Part shown: positions 8,327 through 16,363 of the stretch, piece after piece
Layout of the letters: every line of letters starts with the position of its first letter
How positions within the stretch are numbered: the stretch's first letter is position 1
Source of the DNA: Paracnuella aquatica
GTDB taxonomy: Bacteria; Bacteroidota; Bacteroidia; Chitinophagales; Chitinophagaceae
Direction of reading: 5' to 3'
DNA: 64,000 nucleotides
NCBI RefSeq assembly: GCF_003332885.2
Contig: NZ_QOWJ01000007.1
Location: forward strand, 124,001 to 188,000
Program-made: the position numbers and the translations under genes
Notes under the pieces: generated by a model
The model's database searches: none
Seen by the model: only the letters and a program-made list of their open reading frames with translations
Told to the model about the DNA's origin: nothing

Positions 8327-9313
8327 CTAATTCATGCTGAGCATCAACCGGATGGATTGCTCCAAAATTTGCGGCTTGGATGCCTGGAACTGCAATGCCT
8401 TATCTGCCGGCAGGCGCAGGTTATAACTGCCATTGGCTGCAAGGGCTTTGTCAAAATTGGGGTTAAGTTTATCAAACCGAACTTTGTCCATTTGCAGGTG
8501 CTGCGCAATCACCAGCGAATGATATTTGCCACTTACCGGGATCACCTCGGTGTTAGCATCGGCTTCGGTCACTTGCTGCATCAGCTCATTGGCCGCTTCT
8601 TTTTGCGTTAGCGTAGCCACGCTGCCTTGCCCTTCCATGATGTAGTGCGTAGCAATAAATTTCTTTACATGCATCCTTGATTCTTCGGGCAGGTGGTATT
8701 GCAGGTCCCAAAAGTTGCGGCTGCCGCTGCGGCGGATGGCATTTTGCACGCCGCCGGGTCCGCAGTTGTAAGCGGCAATCACCAGCAGCCAGTCGCCATA
8801 CTGGCGGTACAGCTGGTTTAAATAACGGGCGGCAGCATGTGTGCTTTTGAAAAAATCGGTGCGTTCGTCGATGGTGGCGCCAATGCGCAGGCCCATATCG
8901 CGGCCGGTGCCTTCCATAAACTGCCAGGGGCCAACGGCTCCGGCCCAAGAAACGGCAAAAGGCTGCAGGCGCGATTCAATAACAGCGAGGTATTTTAATT
9001 CGATGGGCAAACCGTGCTTAGCCAGCACGCCATCCATCATATCGAATTGTGGCTTGGCCCAGTCTTTCATCCGTTGCAAACCCGGCCCAAACCGCTGCAT
9101 ATAATCCTGCACATAGGTAATGGCCAATGGATTGAGTTTGGCAGTATTTAGGCCTTTGTTGCCCCTTTCAAACAGGTTGCGAAAACCGCTTTTCGGATCC
9201 GCCGGCAGGCCCTTTACCAAGGTGTCGGCAGGCAAAGGCGCTTGCAGGCCGCCGGCATGGGTAGCCGCGGCTGTTACAAGAAGCCCGAAAAAGAGGATAA
9301 AGGTTTTGCGCAT
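8327..9313 (-). CDS. Lytic murein transglycosylase (SLT/GH23 domain)
   Basis: A 328-residue exported enzyme predicted to cleave peptidoglycan glycan strands with 1,6-anhydro-muramyl product formation. A signal peptide (MRKTFILFFGLLVTAAATHAGG) is followed by an SLT domain. The catalytic Glu lies in the VIESRLQPFAVSWAGAVG region, followed by GPWQFMEGTGRDMGL and the later AAYNCGPGGVQNAI motif. The arrangement resembles MltD but without clear C-terminal LysM repeats. The ATG at 9313 is chosen because it begins the signal peptide; upstream in-frame ATG codons add non-signal residues. It lies downstream of gatA on the same strand. Confidence 0.9.
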   Translation of the reverse strand: MRKTFILFFGLLVTAAATHAGGLQAPLPADTLVKGLPADPKSGFRNLFERGNKGLNTAKLNPLAITYVQDYMQRFGPGLQRMKDWAKPQFDMMDGVLAKHGLPIELKYLAVIESRLQPFAVSWAGAVGPWQFMEGTGRDMGLRIGATIDERTDFFKSTHAAARYLNQLYRQYGDWLLVIAAYNCGPGGVQNAIRRSGSRNFWDLQYHLPEESRMHVKKFIATHYIMEGQGSVATLTQKEAANELMQQVTEADANTEVIPVSGKYHSLVIAQHLQMDKVRFDKLNPNFDKALAANGSYNLRLPADKALQFQASKPQILEQSIRLMLSMN

Positions 9314-9377
9314 GAACATTGGTTTAAGTGCATGTACAGCGCAGAAATGCAACGGTTACTCCATTATTTCCTGCGCC

Positions 9378-10850
9378 TCAAATGCCTTGCTTTAAAGCTT
9401 CCAGCTGTTGTGAAAAGCGGAGTAAAGTTAGCTCATTAAACCTTTTTGCCAGAACCTGCACCCCAAACGGTAAGTTAGAAGAATGTTTAAATAGCGGCAC
9501 CGATGTGGCGGGCACGCCGGCCAAGTTGGCAAACACGGTAAAAATATCGCCCATGTACATGGCCACCGGGTCGGCTGTTTTTTCGCCGGCACGGTAAGCA
9601 GGCGTAGGCGATGTGGGTGCCACAATCAGGTCGTACTGGTTAAAAATGGCATCGGTTTGTTGCTGCAGCAGACGCCGTACCTGTTGTGCCTTGGTAAAAT
9701 ATGCATCAAAATAACCGGTGCTCAGCACGAAGGTGCCCAGCATGATGCGGCGTTTTACTTCGGGGCCAAATCCTTCGGAGCGGTTGCGGCGGTAAAACTG
9801 GCGCAGGTCGGTTGCTTCGGTCCTAGACTGGTAGCCGTAGCGTACGCCATCGAAGCGCGACAAATTGGAAGAGGCCTCGGCCGTGGTGAGCACATAGTAC
9901 GTAGGCACAATGTATTCAGTGAGGCTAAATTGTACAGGCTCTACGGTATGCCCTTCGGCTTGTAGCTGCGCTAAAAGGTCTTTCAGGCTTCGGGAAATTT
10001 GCGGATCTACCGATGGATGGTCCACCCATTCGGGAAAATAGGCAATGCGGTAAGCCTTTTTTGCGCCATCCAACCCGGCTGATATTTCAGGAACAGGTTG
10101 CGCCAACGCAGTACCATCCCGCCCGTCGGCTCCGGCCATTATTTCCAGCACCAGCGAGGCATCGGCCACATTTTGCGCCAGCACACCCACCTGGTCAAAG
10201 GAAGAAGCGTAGGCGATCAATCCATGACGGGAAACTCGGCCATACGTAGGCTTTACGCCCACAATGCCGCAAAAATCTGCCGGCAGGCGAACAGAACCGC
10301 CCGTATCGGTACCAAGTGACACCATGCAAAGGCCGGCCGCTACTGCAGCAGCACTGCCGCCCGAGGAGCCGCCCGGAACATAGTCCTGGTCAACCGGGTT
10401 GAGCACCGGACCATACACCGAGTTTTCGTTGGTGGAACCCATGCCGAACTCATCGCAGTTTTGCCGCCCAATAATGATGGCGCCTTCATCAATCAGGCGC
10501 TGCACCGATGTGGCGGTGTACAGCGATTCGTAACCGGTGAGCATGCGGGAAGAAGCGGCTGCGCCGTGGCCGGCATAGCACAACACATCTTTGATGCCTA
10601 CCACCACGCCATGCAGCCTGCCCATGGGGCGGCCTTCGGCTGCGGCTGCATCGAGCGATGCGGCGCGGCTCAGGGCTTCGTCGGCATACACCTCAATAAA
10701 TGCATTCAGGTGCTGATGGGCTTTAATGGCTTGCAGGTAGTGCCTAACAGCCTGCAGGCAGGTGAGAGCACCTGCCTGCAACTGCTGATGGTATTGCAGA
10801 ATAGTAGTAAAGGAAAACAAAACGGTTTTGTTGGAGGGTCCGCGAAACAA
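9378..10850 (-). CDS. gatA: Aspartyl/glutamyl-tRNA amidotransferase subunit A
   Basis: The amidase subunit of GatCAB, which converts Glu-tRNA(Gln) or Asp-tRNA(Asn) to the amide using glutamine. The amidase-signature triad is visible: Lys87 in GIKDV, cis-Ser162 in PGGSSGGS and nucleophile Ser186 in GTDTGGSVRLP. The length of about 490 residues is normal. No ATG starts the frame; TTG at 10850, 5 nt after the tatA stop codon, is the best candidate. A shorter start near FSFTTILQYHQQL cannot be excluded. It is co-transcribed with tatA. Confidence 0.93.
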   Translation of the reverse strand: MFRGPSNKTVLFSFTTILQYHQQLQAGALTCLQAVRHYLQAIKAHQHLNAFIEVYADEALSRAASLDAAAAEGRPMGRLHGVVVGIKDVLCYAGHGAAASSRMLTGYESLYTATSVQRLIDEGAIIIGRQNCDEFGMGSTNENSVYGPVLNPVDQDYVPGGSSGGSAAAVAAGLCMVSLGTDTGGSVRLPADFCGIVGVKPTYGRVSRHGLIAYASSFDQVGVLAQNVADASLVLEIMAGADGRDGTALAQPVPEISAGLDGAKKAYRIAYFPEWVDHPSVDPQISRSLKDLLAQLQAEGHTVEPVQFSLTEYIVPTYYVLTTAEASSNLSRFDGVRYGYQSRTEATDLRQFYRRNRSEGFGPEVKRRIMLGTFVLSTGYFDAYFTKAQQVRRLLQQQTDAIFNQYDLIVAPTSPTPAYRAGEKTADPVAMYMGDIFTVFANLAGVPATSVPLFKHSSNLPFGVQVLAKRFNELTLLRFSQQLEALKQGI

Positions 10851-10855
10851 AAAAC

Positions 10856-11077
10856 TTAGGGCTGGGTGGTAGTAGAAGTGGTGGTAGAAGCAGTAGCAGC
10901 AGGGCGCTCTTTTTCGTTAATGCCTTCTTCTATTTCTTTACGCACATTGTTTTTTGCATCATTGAACTCGCGGATGCCTTTACCCAGGCCACGCATCAGT
11001 TCGGGAATTTTGCGGCCGCCAAACAGGAGCAGCACCACCATCAGAATGAGCAGAATTTCGTTCCAACCAAGGCTCAT
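10856..11077 (-). CDS. tatA: Sec-independent protein translocase TatA/TatE
   Basis: A 73-residue membrane protein forming the Tat pore. One N-terminal transmembrane helix ([17 protein letters not shown]) leads into the [20 protein letters not shown] hinge and amphipathic helix, then a charged segment and a Thr/Ser-rich tail ([13 protein letters not shown]). A TAnnTTTG box lies 31 nt upstream, and gatA follows after 5 nt, so the two form an operon. No tatC is present in the window. Confidence 0.95.
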   Translation of the reverse strand: MSLGWNEILLILMVVLLLFGGRKIPELMRGLGKGIREFNDAKNNVRKEIEEGINEKERPAATASTTTSTTTQP

Positions 11078-11108
11078 AAAAAAGTTTTTTGAATTGAGGA
11101 ATAAGCAA

Positions 11109-11116
11109 CAAAGGTA
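11109..11116 (-). promoter_or_regulatory. tatA-gatA promoter -7 box
   Basis: TACCTTTG on the minus strand, 31 nt before the tatA ATG, matches TAnnTTTG exactly. Confidence 0.6.
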
Positions 11117-11152
11117 CCCTAAAAATATACCCGTGCTGCTAATATACAGTAA

Positions 11153-11186
11153 ATAAAAAAGCGCCCTGCCTGGTGACGGGACGCTT
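11153..11186 (-). terminator. rplS terminator
   Basis: On the minus strand AGCGTCCCG and GGGCGCT pair with one bulge and are followed by TTTTTTATTT, 20-50 nt after the L19 stop codon. Confidence 0.75.
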
Positions 11187-11205
11187 CGATATACGAAAAA
11201 GTTGA

Positions 11206-11571
11206 TTATGCAGTTTCGATTGCCTGACGCTTTTCCTTGATGCGGGCAGATTTACCACTGCGGCCACGCTGGTAAAACAGTTTGGCACGGCGAACACGGC
11301 CTACTTTATGCACCTGGATCGACTCGACGTTGGGCGAGAAGAAAGGAAACAGACGCTCAACACCGATGCCATCGGAAATTTTCCGAACGGTAAAGGTAGC
11401 AGTAGCACCCTGGCCCTGCAGTTTGATCACGTCGCCTTTGAAGGACTGGATACGCTCCTTGTTGCCTTCAATAATTTTATAGTTCACGGTAACGTTGTCA
11501 CCGGCTTTGAATTTAGGATATTCCTTTTTTCCTGTAAGCTGCTCTTGCACAAATTGGACAGCGGGGTTCAT
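11206..11571 (-). CDS. rplS: 50S ribosomal protein L19
   Basis: The 121-residue large-subunit protein at the 30S-50S interface. It is recognised by [29 protein letters not shown], the [32 protein letters not shown] block and the basic tail ending EKRQAIETA. The ATG at 11571 gives [13 protein letters not shown], the usual family start; 33 upstream in-frame residues come from repeat-rich DNA and are excluded. A promoter box lies 20 nt upstream. Confidence 0.97.
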   Translation of the reverse strand: MNPAVQFVQEQLTGKKEYPKFKAGDNVTVNYKIIEGNKERIQSFKGDVIKLQGQGATATFTVRKISDGIGVERLFPFFSPNVESIQVHKVGRVRRAKLFYQRGRSGKSARIKEKRQAIETA

Positions 11572-11591
11572 AACTTCAATTTTAAGGACGG

Positions 11592-11599
11592 CAAAGGTA
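11592..11599 (-). promoter_or_regulatory. rplS promoter -7 box
   Basis: TACCTTTG on the minus strand, 20 nt upstream of the rplS ATG. Confidence 0.6.
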
Positions 11600-11641
11600 G
11601 GGAATGTGGTGGATAAATGCGCAGAGGTATGATTTTTTTTT

Positions 11642-11685
11642 GGCTGCAAGCCAATAGCTACGAGCTGCAAGCTTGGTTTGCAGCC
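11642..11685. repeat. Family F repeat, left flank of the four-helix-bundle gene
   Basis: GGCTGCAA (11642-11649) and TTGCAGCC (11678-11685) form a small hairpin enclosing AGCTACGAGCTGCAAG (11656-11671). That 16-mer occurs inverted with one mismatch at 12096-12111, on the other side of the gene. Confidence 0.8.
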
Positions 11686-11710
11686 GATTCAAATGTATTT
11701 TTTGAGAAAA

Positions 11711-12070
11711 ATGAGGGACTTTAAGCAGTTGAAAATCTGGCAAAAGGGTTTGGAGATTGCCGTTCAAACCTTTCGGTTTGTTGCTACCATGCCGAAAACG
11801 GAGCAATTTGGGTTGTGCACGCAAATGACCAGGGCTGCAGTATCAATCACGTCAAACATTGCAGAAGGTAGCAGCAGGAGCAGTGTGAAAGATTATAACC
11901 GTTTTGTAGAAATTGCTTTGGGCTCCAGCTATGAGTTGGAAACCCAAGTGCTGATTACACAAGCCACGGCTATGGGCAATCCTGAGTTGTGCATCCAATT
12001 GCTTGGACAAATAAGAGAAGAGCAAAAAATGTTCGTTGGGTTTCAAAAAAGCCTGATGACCGGAGTATAA
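11711..12070 (+). CDS. Four-helix-bundle protein (23S rRNA intervening-sequence / Avd-like family)
   Basis: A 119-residue helical protein with the family head RDFKQLKIWQKGLEIAV, the central signature MTRAAVSITSNIAEGSSRSS, then DYNRFVEIALGSSYELETQVLI and a final helix EEQKMFVGFQKSL. Relatives are encoded in intervening sequences of some 23S rRNA genes, and the accessory protein Avd of diversity-generating retroelements shares the fold; such proteins can form basic pentameric barrels. No reverse transcriptase or rRNA gene is nearby. The gene runs opposite to both neighbours (rplS and rny) and is bracketed by inverted family F repeats, which suggests it arrived as a discrete unit. The ATG at 11711 is preferred over one 33 nt upstream. 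Function is unknown. Confidence 0.9.
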   Translation: MRDFKQLKIWQKGLEIAVQTFRFVATMPKTEQFGLCTQMTRAAVSITSNIAEGSSRSSVKDYNRFVEIALGSSYELETQVLITQATAMGNPELCIQLLGQIREEQKMFVGFQKSLMTGV

Positions 12071-12088
12071 AAACAACTCAAATCATCA

Positions 12089-12124
12089 GGCTTTACTTGC
12101 AGCTTGTAGCTCGAAGCTAAAAGC
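12089..12124. repeat. Family F repeat, right flank, directly after the rny stop
   Basis: On the minus strand the element begins at the base after the rny stop codon (GCTTTTAGCTTCGAGC) and contains AGCTACAAGCTGCAAG, which pairs with the left flank 425 nt away. Related words (ctcgcagctcgcagct) also occur at 2234-2266. Confidence 0.8.
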
Positions 12125-13690
12125 TTATCTCGCTACATTCACCGCCCGCTTTTCGCGGATAACGGTTACTTTGATCTGGCCGGGGTAGGTCATTTCGGTC
12201 TGGATCTTTTGGGCAATTTCAAACGACAGTTTATCGCTGTCGCCATCCGAAACTTTATCGGCTTCTACAATCACCCGCAGTTCGCGGCCGGCCTGGATAG
12301 CATAGGCCTTTTCCACACCATTATAATTGGTAGCTAGTTTCTCCAATTCTTTAATACGCTGGAGGTATTGCTGCATGATCTCGCGGCGGGCACCGGGGCG
12401 GGCACCGGAAATAGCATCGCAAGCCTGAACGATGGGAGAGATCACGTACTGCATCTCCATTTCATCGTGGTGGGCGCCGATGGCGTTTACTACCGCAGGT
12501 ACTTCGCCATATTTTTCGGCCAGCTTGGCACCCAGCAGTGCGTGGCTCAGTTCAGTTTCTTCATCGGGCACTTTGCCAATATCGTGCAGGAGGCCGGCAC
12601 GCTTGGCCAGTTTGGGGTTCATACCAAGCTCGGCAGCCATGAGGCCGCAGAGGTTGGCCACTTCGCGGCTGTGCATCAGCAGGTTTTGACCGTACGAGGA
12701 GCGGAAACGCATTTTACCCACCAGGCGCACCAGCTCTTTGTGGAGGCCGTGCACACCCAGTTCAATAACAGTGCGTTCGCCAATTTCCATGATCTGCTCT
12801 TCCAGCTGGCGCTTGGTTTTTTCCACCACTTCCTCAATGCGGGCGGGGTGAATGCGGCCATCGGTTACGAGGCGCTGCAGGGAAAGGCGTGCAATTTCGC
12901 GGCGCAGCGGATCGAAGCAGGAAAGAATGATGGCTTCGGGGGTATCGTCTACAATCAGGTCAACACCGGTAGCGGCTTCGATGGCGCGGATGTTGCGGCC
13001 CTCGCGGCCAATGATCTGGCCTTTGATCTCGTCGCTTTCGAGGTTGAATACAGTGATGGCGTTTTCGATGGCCTGCTCGGCGGCGGTACGCTGGATGGTT
13101 TGGATGATGATTTTGCGGGCTTCTTTGTTGGCCTTTTGTTTGGCCTCGTCTACAATTTCCTGCTGAATGCCCAGTGCCTGCGATTGGGCCACTTGCTTCA
13201 GGCCTTCAATGAGTTGGGCCTTGGCTTCGTCGGCGGTGAGGCCCGAAATTTTTTCGAGGCGCTGGCGCTGCTCTTCTTCGTGGCGGGCCAGTTCGGCCTG
13301 CTTCTGGTTTACAATGTCGAGCTGCTTGTTCAGGTTTTGCTTTAAAATGTCGTTTTCCTTTAGTTGCTTGTCCAGTTGCGCCGATTTCTGGTCAACAGAA
13401 GTTTCTTTTTGCTTGATGCGGTTTTCGGCGTCGCCCAGTTCGCGGTTGCGCTTCAGCACTTCTTTGTCGTGCTCTGCTTTCAGTTGTACAAAGCGTTCTT
13501 TGGCAGACAGCTCTTTTTCCTTGCGGATGGTTTCGCCGCGGAGTTCGGCTTCTTTTACAATGGTTTGTGCCTGGAGTTCGGCTTCGTCGATGCGCTTTTG
13601 GGTGTCTTTGGCAAAAATAAATTTACCGGCCACAATGCCGGCCACTAGCGCCACTATACCTATAATTATTGCAAGTATCATGGGATCCAT
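12125..13690 (-). CDS. rny: Ribonuclease Y
   Basis: A membrane-anchored endoribonuclease of 521 residues that initiates mRNA decay. An N-terminal transmembrane helix ([19 protein letters not shown]) is followed by a long charged coiled coil (about 30-200), a KH domain ([24 protein letters not shown]) and an HD phosphohydrolase domain with [12 protein letters not shown] and GAHHDE. Length and order are typical. The start is the ATG giving MDPMILAII. Upstream a near-consensus TATCTTCG box is seen. The stop codon abuts a family F repeat. Confidence 0.96.
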   Translation of the reverse strand: MDPMILAIIIGIVALVAGIVAGKFIFAKDTQKRIDEAELQAQTIVKEAELRGETIRKEKELSAKERFVQLKAEHDKEVLKRNRELGDAENRIKQKETSVDQKSAQLDKQLKENDILKQNLNKQLDIVNQKQAELARHEEEQRQRLEKISGLTADEAKAQLIEGLKQVAQSQALGIQQEIVDEAKQKANKEARKIIIQTIQRTAAEQAIENAITVFNLESDEIKGQIIGREGRNIRAIEAATGVDLIVDDTPEAIILSCFDPLRREIARLSLQRLVTDGRIHPARIEEVVEKTKRQLEEQIMEIGERTVIELGVHGLHKELVRLVGKMRFRSSYGQNLLMHSREVANLCGLMAAELGMNPKLAKRAGLLHDIGKVPDEETELSHALLGAKLAEKYGEVPAVVNAIGAHHDEMEMQYVISPIVQACDAISGARPGARREIMQQYLQRIKELEKLATNYNGVEKAYAIQAGRELRVIVEADKVSDGDSDKLSFEIAQKIQTEMTYPGQIKVTVIREKRAVNVAR

Positions 13691-13753
13691 GGGTGTGTAA
13701 TTGATTGAAAAATAATAAATATAAAACTGCTCCTTACTACAAGGGCAGGGTGG

Positions 13754-13761
13754 CGAAGATA
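13754..13761 (-). promoter_or_regulatory. Possible rny promoter -7 box
   Basis: TATCTTCG on the minus strand differs from TAnnTTTG by one base and lies 63 nt upstream of the rny ATG. Confidence 0.4.
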
Positions 13762-13864
13762 CTAAAAGGGCCTATTCGATTTTAGGGTTGTAGCCCGGCC
13801 TTTTTGATGAGTTGCGACGGCCCTGTTGGCCGGCCGAAATGGGAAGGCGCGGTGCGCCAAATGG

Positions 13865-13935
13865 GCTGCGCAGCGGACTGAACGTACAAGAGTGCGACGC
13901 AACAGGCGCCTAATGGGTGCACGGCTGCCGGGTAC
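13865..13935 (-). repeat. Family K repeat after zapA
   Basis: A 71-bp element read from GTACCCGGC to GCTGCGCAGC on the minus strand, starting 5 nt after the zapA stop codon. It shares GCCTGTTGCGTCGCAC and the palindrome GCTGCGCAGC with copies at 61387-61458 (full length) and 18501-18539 (partial). Confidence 0.85.
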
Positions 13936-13940
13936 TCAAA

Positions 13941-14231
13941 TCAGGGTTCGAGGGCTTCGTCGATCATGCGCTCCAGGGATTGGAGCTGCTCGGAAAATGC
14001 TTCGGTTTGCACGGGGCTGGCGCCTGCGCCCTGCTGCTCGGTGGCCAGCCAAATAAGCACCATAGCGATGTAATCCTGTATGTCTTTGCCGGCAAACTGG
14101 GTTTTGTATTCAACCAGTTTGTCGTTGACGGTTTTGATGGTGCGGCGCACAATTTCTTCGTCTTTGGGCTGGATGCGTACCCGGTAGGTGCGGTCGGCGA
14201 TGACGAGGTTGGTGGGGATAAGTTCGGCCAT
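13941..14231 (-). CDS. zapA: Cell division protein ZapA
   Basis: A 96-residue cytoplasmic protein that bundles FtsZ filaments. It has the ZapA head ELIPTNLVIADRTYRVRIQPKDEEIVRRTIKTVNDKL and a C-terminal helical half with IQDYIAMVLIWLATEQQ. The ATG at 14231 gives MAELIPTNLVIA; four upstream in-frame residues are unlikely. It lies upstream of rny on the same strand, a common Bacteroidota pairing. A family K repeat begins 5 nt after the stop codon. Confidence 0.92.
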   Translation of the reverse strand: MAELIPTNLVIADRTYRVRIQPKDEEIVRRTIKTVNDKLVEYKTQFAGKDIQDYIAMVLIWLATEQQGAGASPVQTEAFSEQLQSLERMIDEALEP

Positions 14232-14818
14232 AGTGCAGGGCAAGATAAGCAGACGCCTGAATTTATCGGGATAAAGTGAGGTTTTGCCAAAGCTGGTGGT
14301 AAGGTACCTTTTTGGGCCAGCAGGTCGTCATCTGCGTTCATGTCAAAAAATTTGCTTTCTTGAAGTGCTTATTTGTTGGCGGCGAAGATTTACAGGTAAA
14401 CTTCTTTTTATAGCTCGTTTGTTTTCTAAAAACTCAACATAGATGCGATATAGTCGATGAAGAATAGTGACGACAAACTTTGTTATTTCTTTTTTTTGGA
14501 GCTGATTGTCTTTTTTAGATAAGCCAGCTAACATCATTCAAATTACGAATAATATATAGAAGGAGACTCTGATAGGATCGTTTTTATTTTTCTAGCCACT
14601 TAATATTAAAAGTGTAAGTGAATTATCTTAAACACTCAGAAAAAGTGCAAACATTGAATCATTTCAGTGCAAACTTTTTCAAAATCTTATTGATAATTAC
14701 ATTTACTATATGTTGATTTGTTTTTATTTTGTTGGCTTATTGATGAGGCTGGAGTAACGCTGGCCCTATCAATTTATCTGCTATTTTGCCCAGTGAACTG
14801 CGATTAAAACAAGTACAC
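14232..14818. other. AT-rich intergenic region without a supported gene
   Basis: 587 nt between divergent zapA and the response regulator. The part from 14370 to 14760 is markedly AT-rich compared with neighbouring genes. It contains direct echoes of AGTGCAAAC (near 14645 and 14669). A 64-codon reading frame at 14343-14537 has no recognisable features. It probably holds the two divergent promoters. Confidence 0.5.
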
Positions 14819-15238
14819 GTGACCGACAAAAAGAAAGTGCTTTACGCCGATGATGACCTCGATGATAAAACCTGGATCATTGAGGCATGCCATGCTGCAG
14901 GTCATCCGCTGGAGATTTCTTTTGTCGACAACGGCAAACAAGCCCTCGATTACCTGGAGGCAACGACAGATGGCGCACTGCCTTCACTGGTTGTACTCGA
15001 CCTCAATATGCCAGGCCTTGATGGCCGGCAAACACTGCAAAAGCTAAAAGCCGATCCGCGCTTTGCACATATACCCGTAGCTATTGTTACCACATCTACC
15101 AGCCGCATGGATATGGAAGTATGCAAACGCCTGGGCGCCGATCTTTTTGTAACCAAACCTGATACCATCACCGAATGGCAGGTGGTAGTAAACCAGTTGA
15201 TGCATTTGGTGCAACCACAAACCTCGTTAAACAGTTAG
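14819..15238 (+). CDS. Single-domain response regulator (CheY-like)
   Basis: A stand-alone receiver domain of about 139 residues. It shows the acidic pair in VLYADDDLDDK, the phospho-acceptor Asp in LVVLDLNMPGLDG, the conserved Thr/Ser in IVTTSTS and the Lys in VTKPD. There is no output domain. This subfamily in Bacteroidota often has YADDD near the N-terminus and works with histidine kinases encoded elsewhere. No ATG starts the frame: GTG at 14819 is preferred, and TTG at 14786 is the alternative. No kinase gene is adjacent. Confidence 0.88.
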   Translation: MTDKKKVLYADDDLDDKTWIIEACHAAGHPLEISFVDNGKQALDYLEATTDGALPSLVVLDLNMPGLDGRQTLQKLKADPRFAHIPVAIVTTSTSRMDMEVCKRLGADLFVTKPDTITEWQVVVNQLMHLVQPQTSLNS

Positions 15239-15289
15239 CACAGTGGCCGGGTGCTGTTATTTAAGACACACCCAATGTATCTTCAGGTT

Positions 15290-15724
15290 ATGGAACTGAC
15301 CTTTAATACGCCGGCGCTGCTGTTTCCTGCTATTTCCCTCTTGTTGCTGGCTTATACCAACCGTTTTGTGGCCATTGCCAACCGGGTTCGCAACCTGCAC
15401 TCCGAATACCTGAAAGTTGAAAATAAACAAACCATACTGCAGCAGATCCGCAGCCTGCGCAAACGCATCAACCTGATCAAATACATGCAGGGGTTGGGTG
15501 TTTTTTCGTTTTTGTGTTGCGTGGTAAGTATGTATTGTATTTACAATGGCTGGAATGCAGCTGCGCAAGTGATCTTTACTATTTCGCTTTTGAGCCTGCT
15601 TACCTCGCTTTTTCTTTCATTGCTCGAAATCATCCAAAGCACTTATGCCTTGGAACTGGAACTGGGCGATATCGAGGAACTGGAAAAAGGAAACATATTT
15701 ACCGATCTGTGGAAACGTGAGTAG
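15290..15724 (+). CDS. DUF2721 family membrane protein
   Basis: A 144-residue integral membrane protein. It begins with a hydrophobic helix (TPALLFPAISLLLLAYTNRF), followed by a charged stretch (VRNLHSEYLKVENKQTILQQIRSLRKRINLIKYMQ) and two more membrane helices (VFSFLCCVVSMYCIY and VIFTISLLSLLTSLFLSLLE). This matches the DUF2721 pattern. The ATG at 15290 is preferred; ATG at 15275 and GTG at 15251 are possible. The biochemical role of the family is unknown. Confidence 0.82.
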   Translation: MELTFNTPALLFPAISLLLLAYTNRFVAIANRVRNLHSEYLKVENKQTILQQIRSLRKRINLIKYMQGLGVFSFLCCVVSMYCIYNGWNAAAQVIFTISLLSLLTSLFLSLLEIIQSTYALELELGDIEELEKGNIFTDLWKRE

Positions 15725-15825
15725 CTGTTTTGCCGCTGCATTTTTTCTTGCAATGAGCATCAATTGAAAAATAAAAATCCTTGTGCAACGGTCTGTTCAA
15801 AAGCAAGGTCAGTAAAGGAAAGTAA

Positions 15826-16287
15826 ATGCGTATGAAACCCCTTTTTGTAACAGCAATGTGTGTAGCAATGCTGGCTTTTACCGGTTGCGAAAAAAGCAGC
15901 AACAACACGGAAAAAACAGAACCCGCCGATGCAACCGGGCTGGTTGGTGCCTGGGAACTGCGCACCGGTTATGGCGGCTTTACCTTACCCAATACCAGTC
16001 CCAACCATGCGCCGGGAAACGGCCGCATCTGGGTGTTTACCGATACCAGTTATACGATGTACGGACAAGGGCAAGTGCTTAACACAGGACCGTACCAACG
16101 AACCAAAGACATTGCACCAGCCACCGGCACCGTGCTGGACGCGATTGTGATGCCGCAAAACGGCAACCTTAAATTGCATTATCAATTTGTGCGGGATACG
16201 CTGGTGCTGTACAACAGTGTTATTGCTGCCGACGGCACTATTGAAAAATATGTGCCGGTGCAGCCACCTGTTGGTACTGCTAAATAA
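15826..16287 (+). CDS. Predicted lipoprotein, function unknown
   Basis: A 153-residue protein with a lipoprotein signal (MRMKPLFVTAMCVAMLAFTGCEK; lipobox FTGC, modified Cys about residue 21), then a Ser/Asn-rich linker. The mature part (GLVGAWELRTGYGGF, VFTDTSYTMYGQG) resembles small lipocalin-like Bacteroidota lipoproteins whose first strand reads GxWxL. No closer family is recognised. It stands alone in front of a strong terminator. Confidence 0.8.
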   Translation: MRMKPLFVTAMCVAMLAFTGCEKSSNNTEKTEPADATGLVGAWELRTGYGGFTLPNTSPNHAPGNGRIWVFTDTSYTMYGQGQVLNTGPYQRTKDIAPATGTVLDAIVMPQNGNLKLHYQFVRDTLVLYNSVIAADGTIEKYVPVQPPVGTAK

Positions 16288-16319
16288 AAAAAGGCGAAGC
16301 ATTTGCTTCGCCTTTTTTT
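16286..16319. terminator. Terminator after the lipoprotein gene
   Basis: Stem AAGGCGAAGC / GCTTCGCCTT around loop ATTT, with an A-run on the left and a T-run on the right. It can also serve the converging ABC transporter gene. Confidence 0.93.
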
Positions 16320-16363
16320 ATTTCTTGTTTACCGGTTATGCATAAACGTTAGACAGTATTGCA

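Noticed and set aside
11711-12070. Diversity-generating retroelement around the Avd-like gene
   Set aside because: No reverse transcriptase, template repeat or variable C-type-lectin target lies in the neighbourhood.
13691-13940. Possible 6S RNA between zapA and rny
   Set aside because: The strongest structured part is the family K repeat, which occurs at least three times in the window, and the typical closing stem and central bubble of 6S RNA could not be recognised by eye.
14343-14537. 64-codon minus frame upstream of zapA
   Set aside because: AT-rich low-complexity composition, no domain and no support from neighbouring genes.
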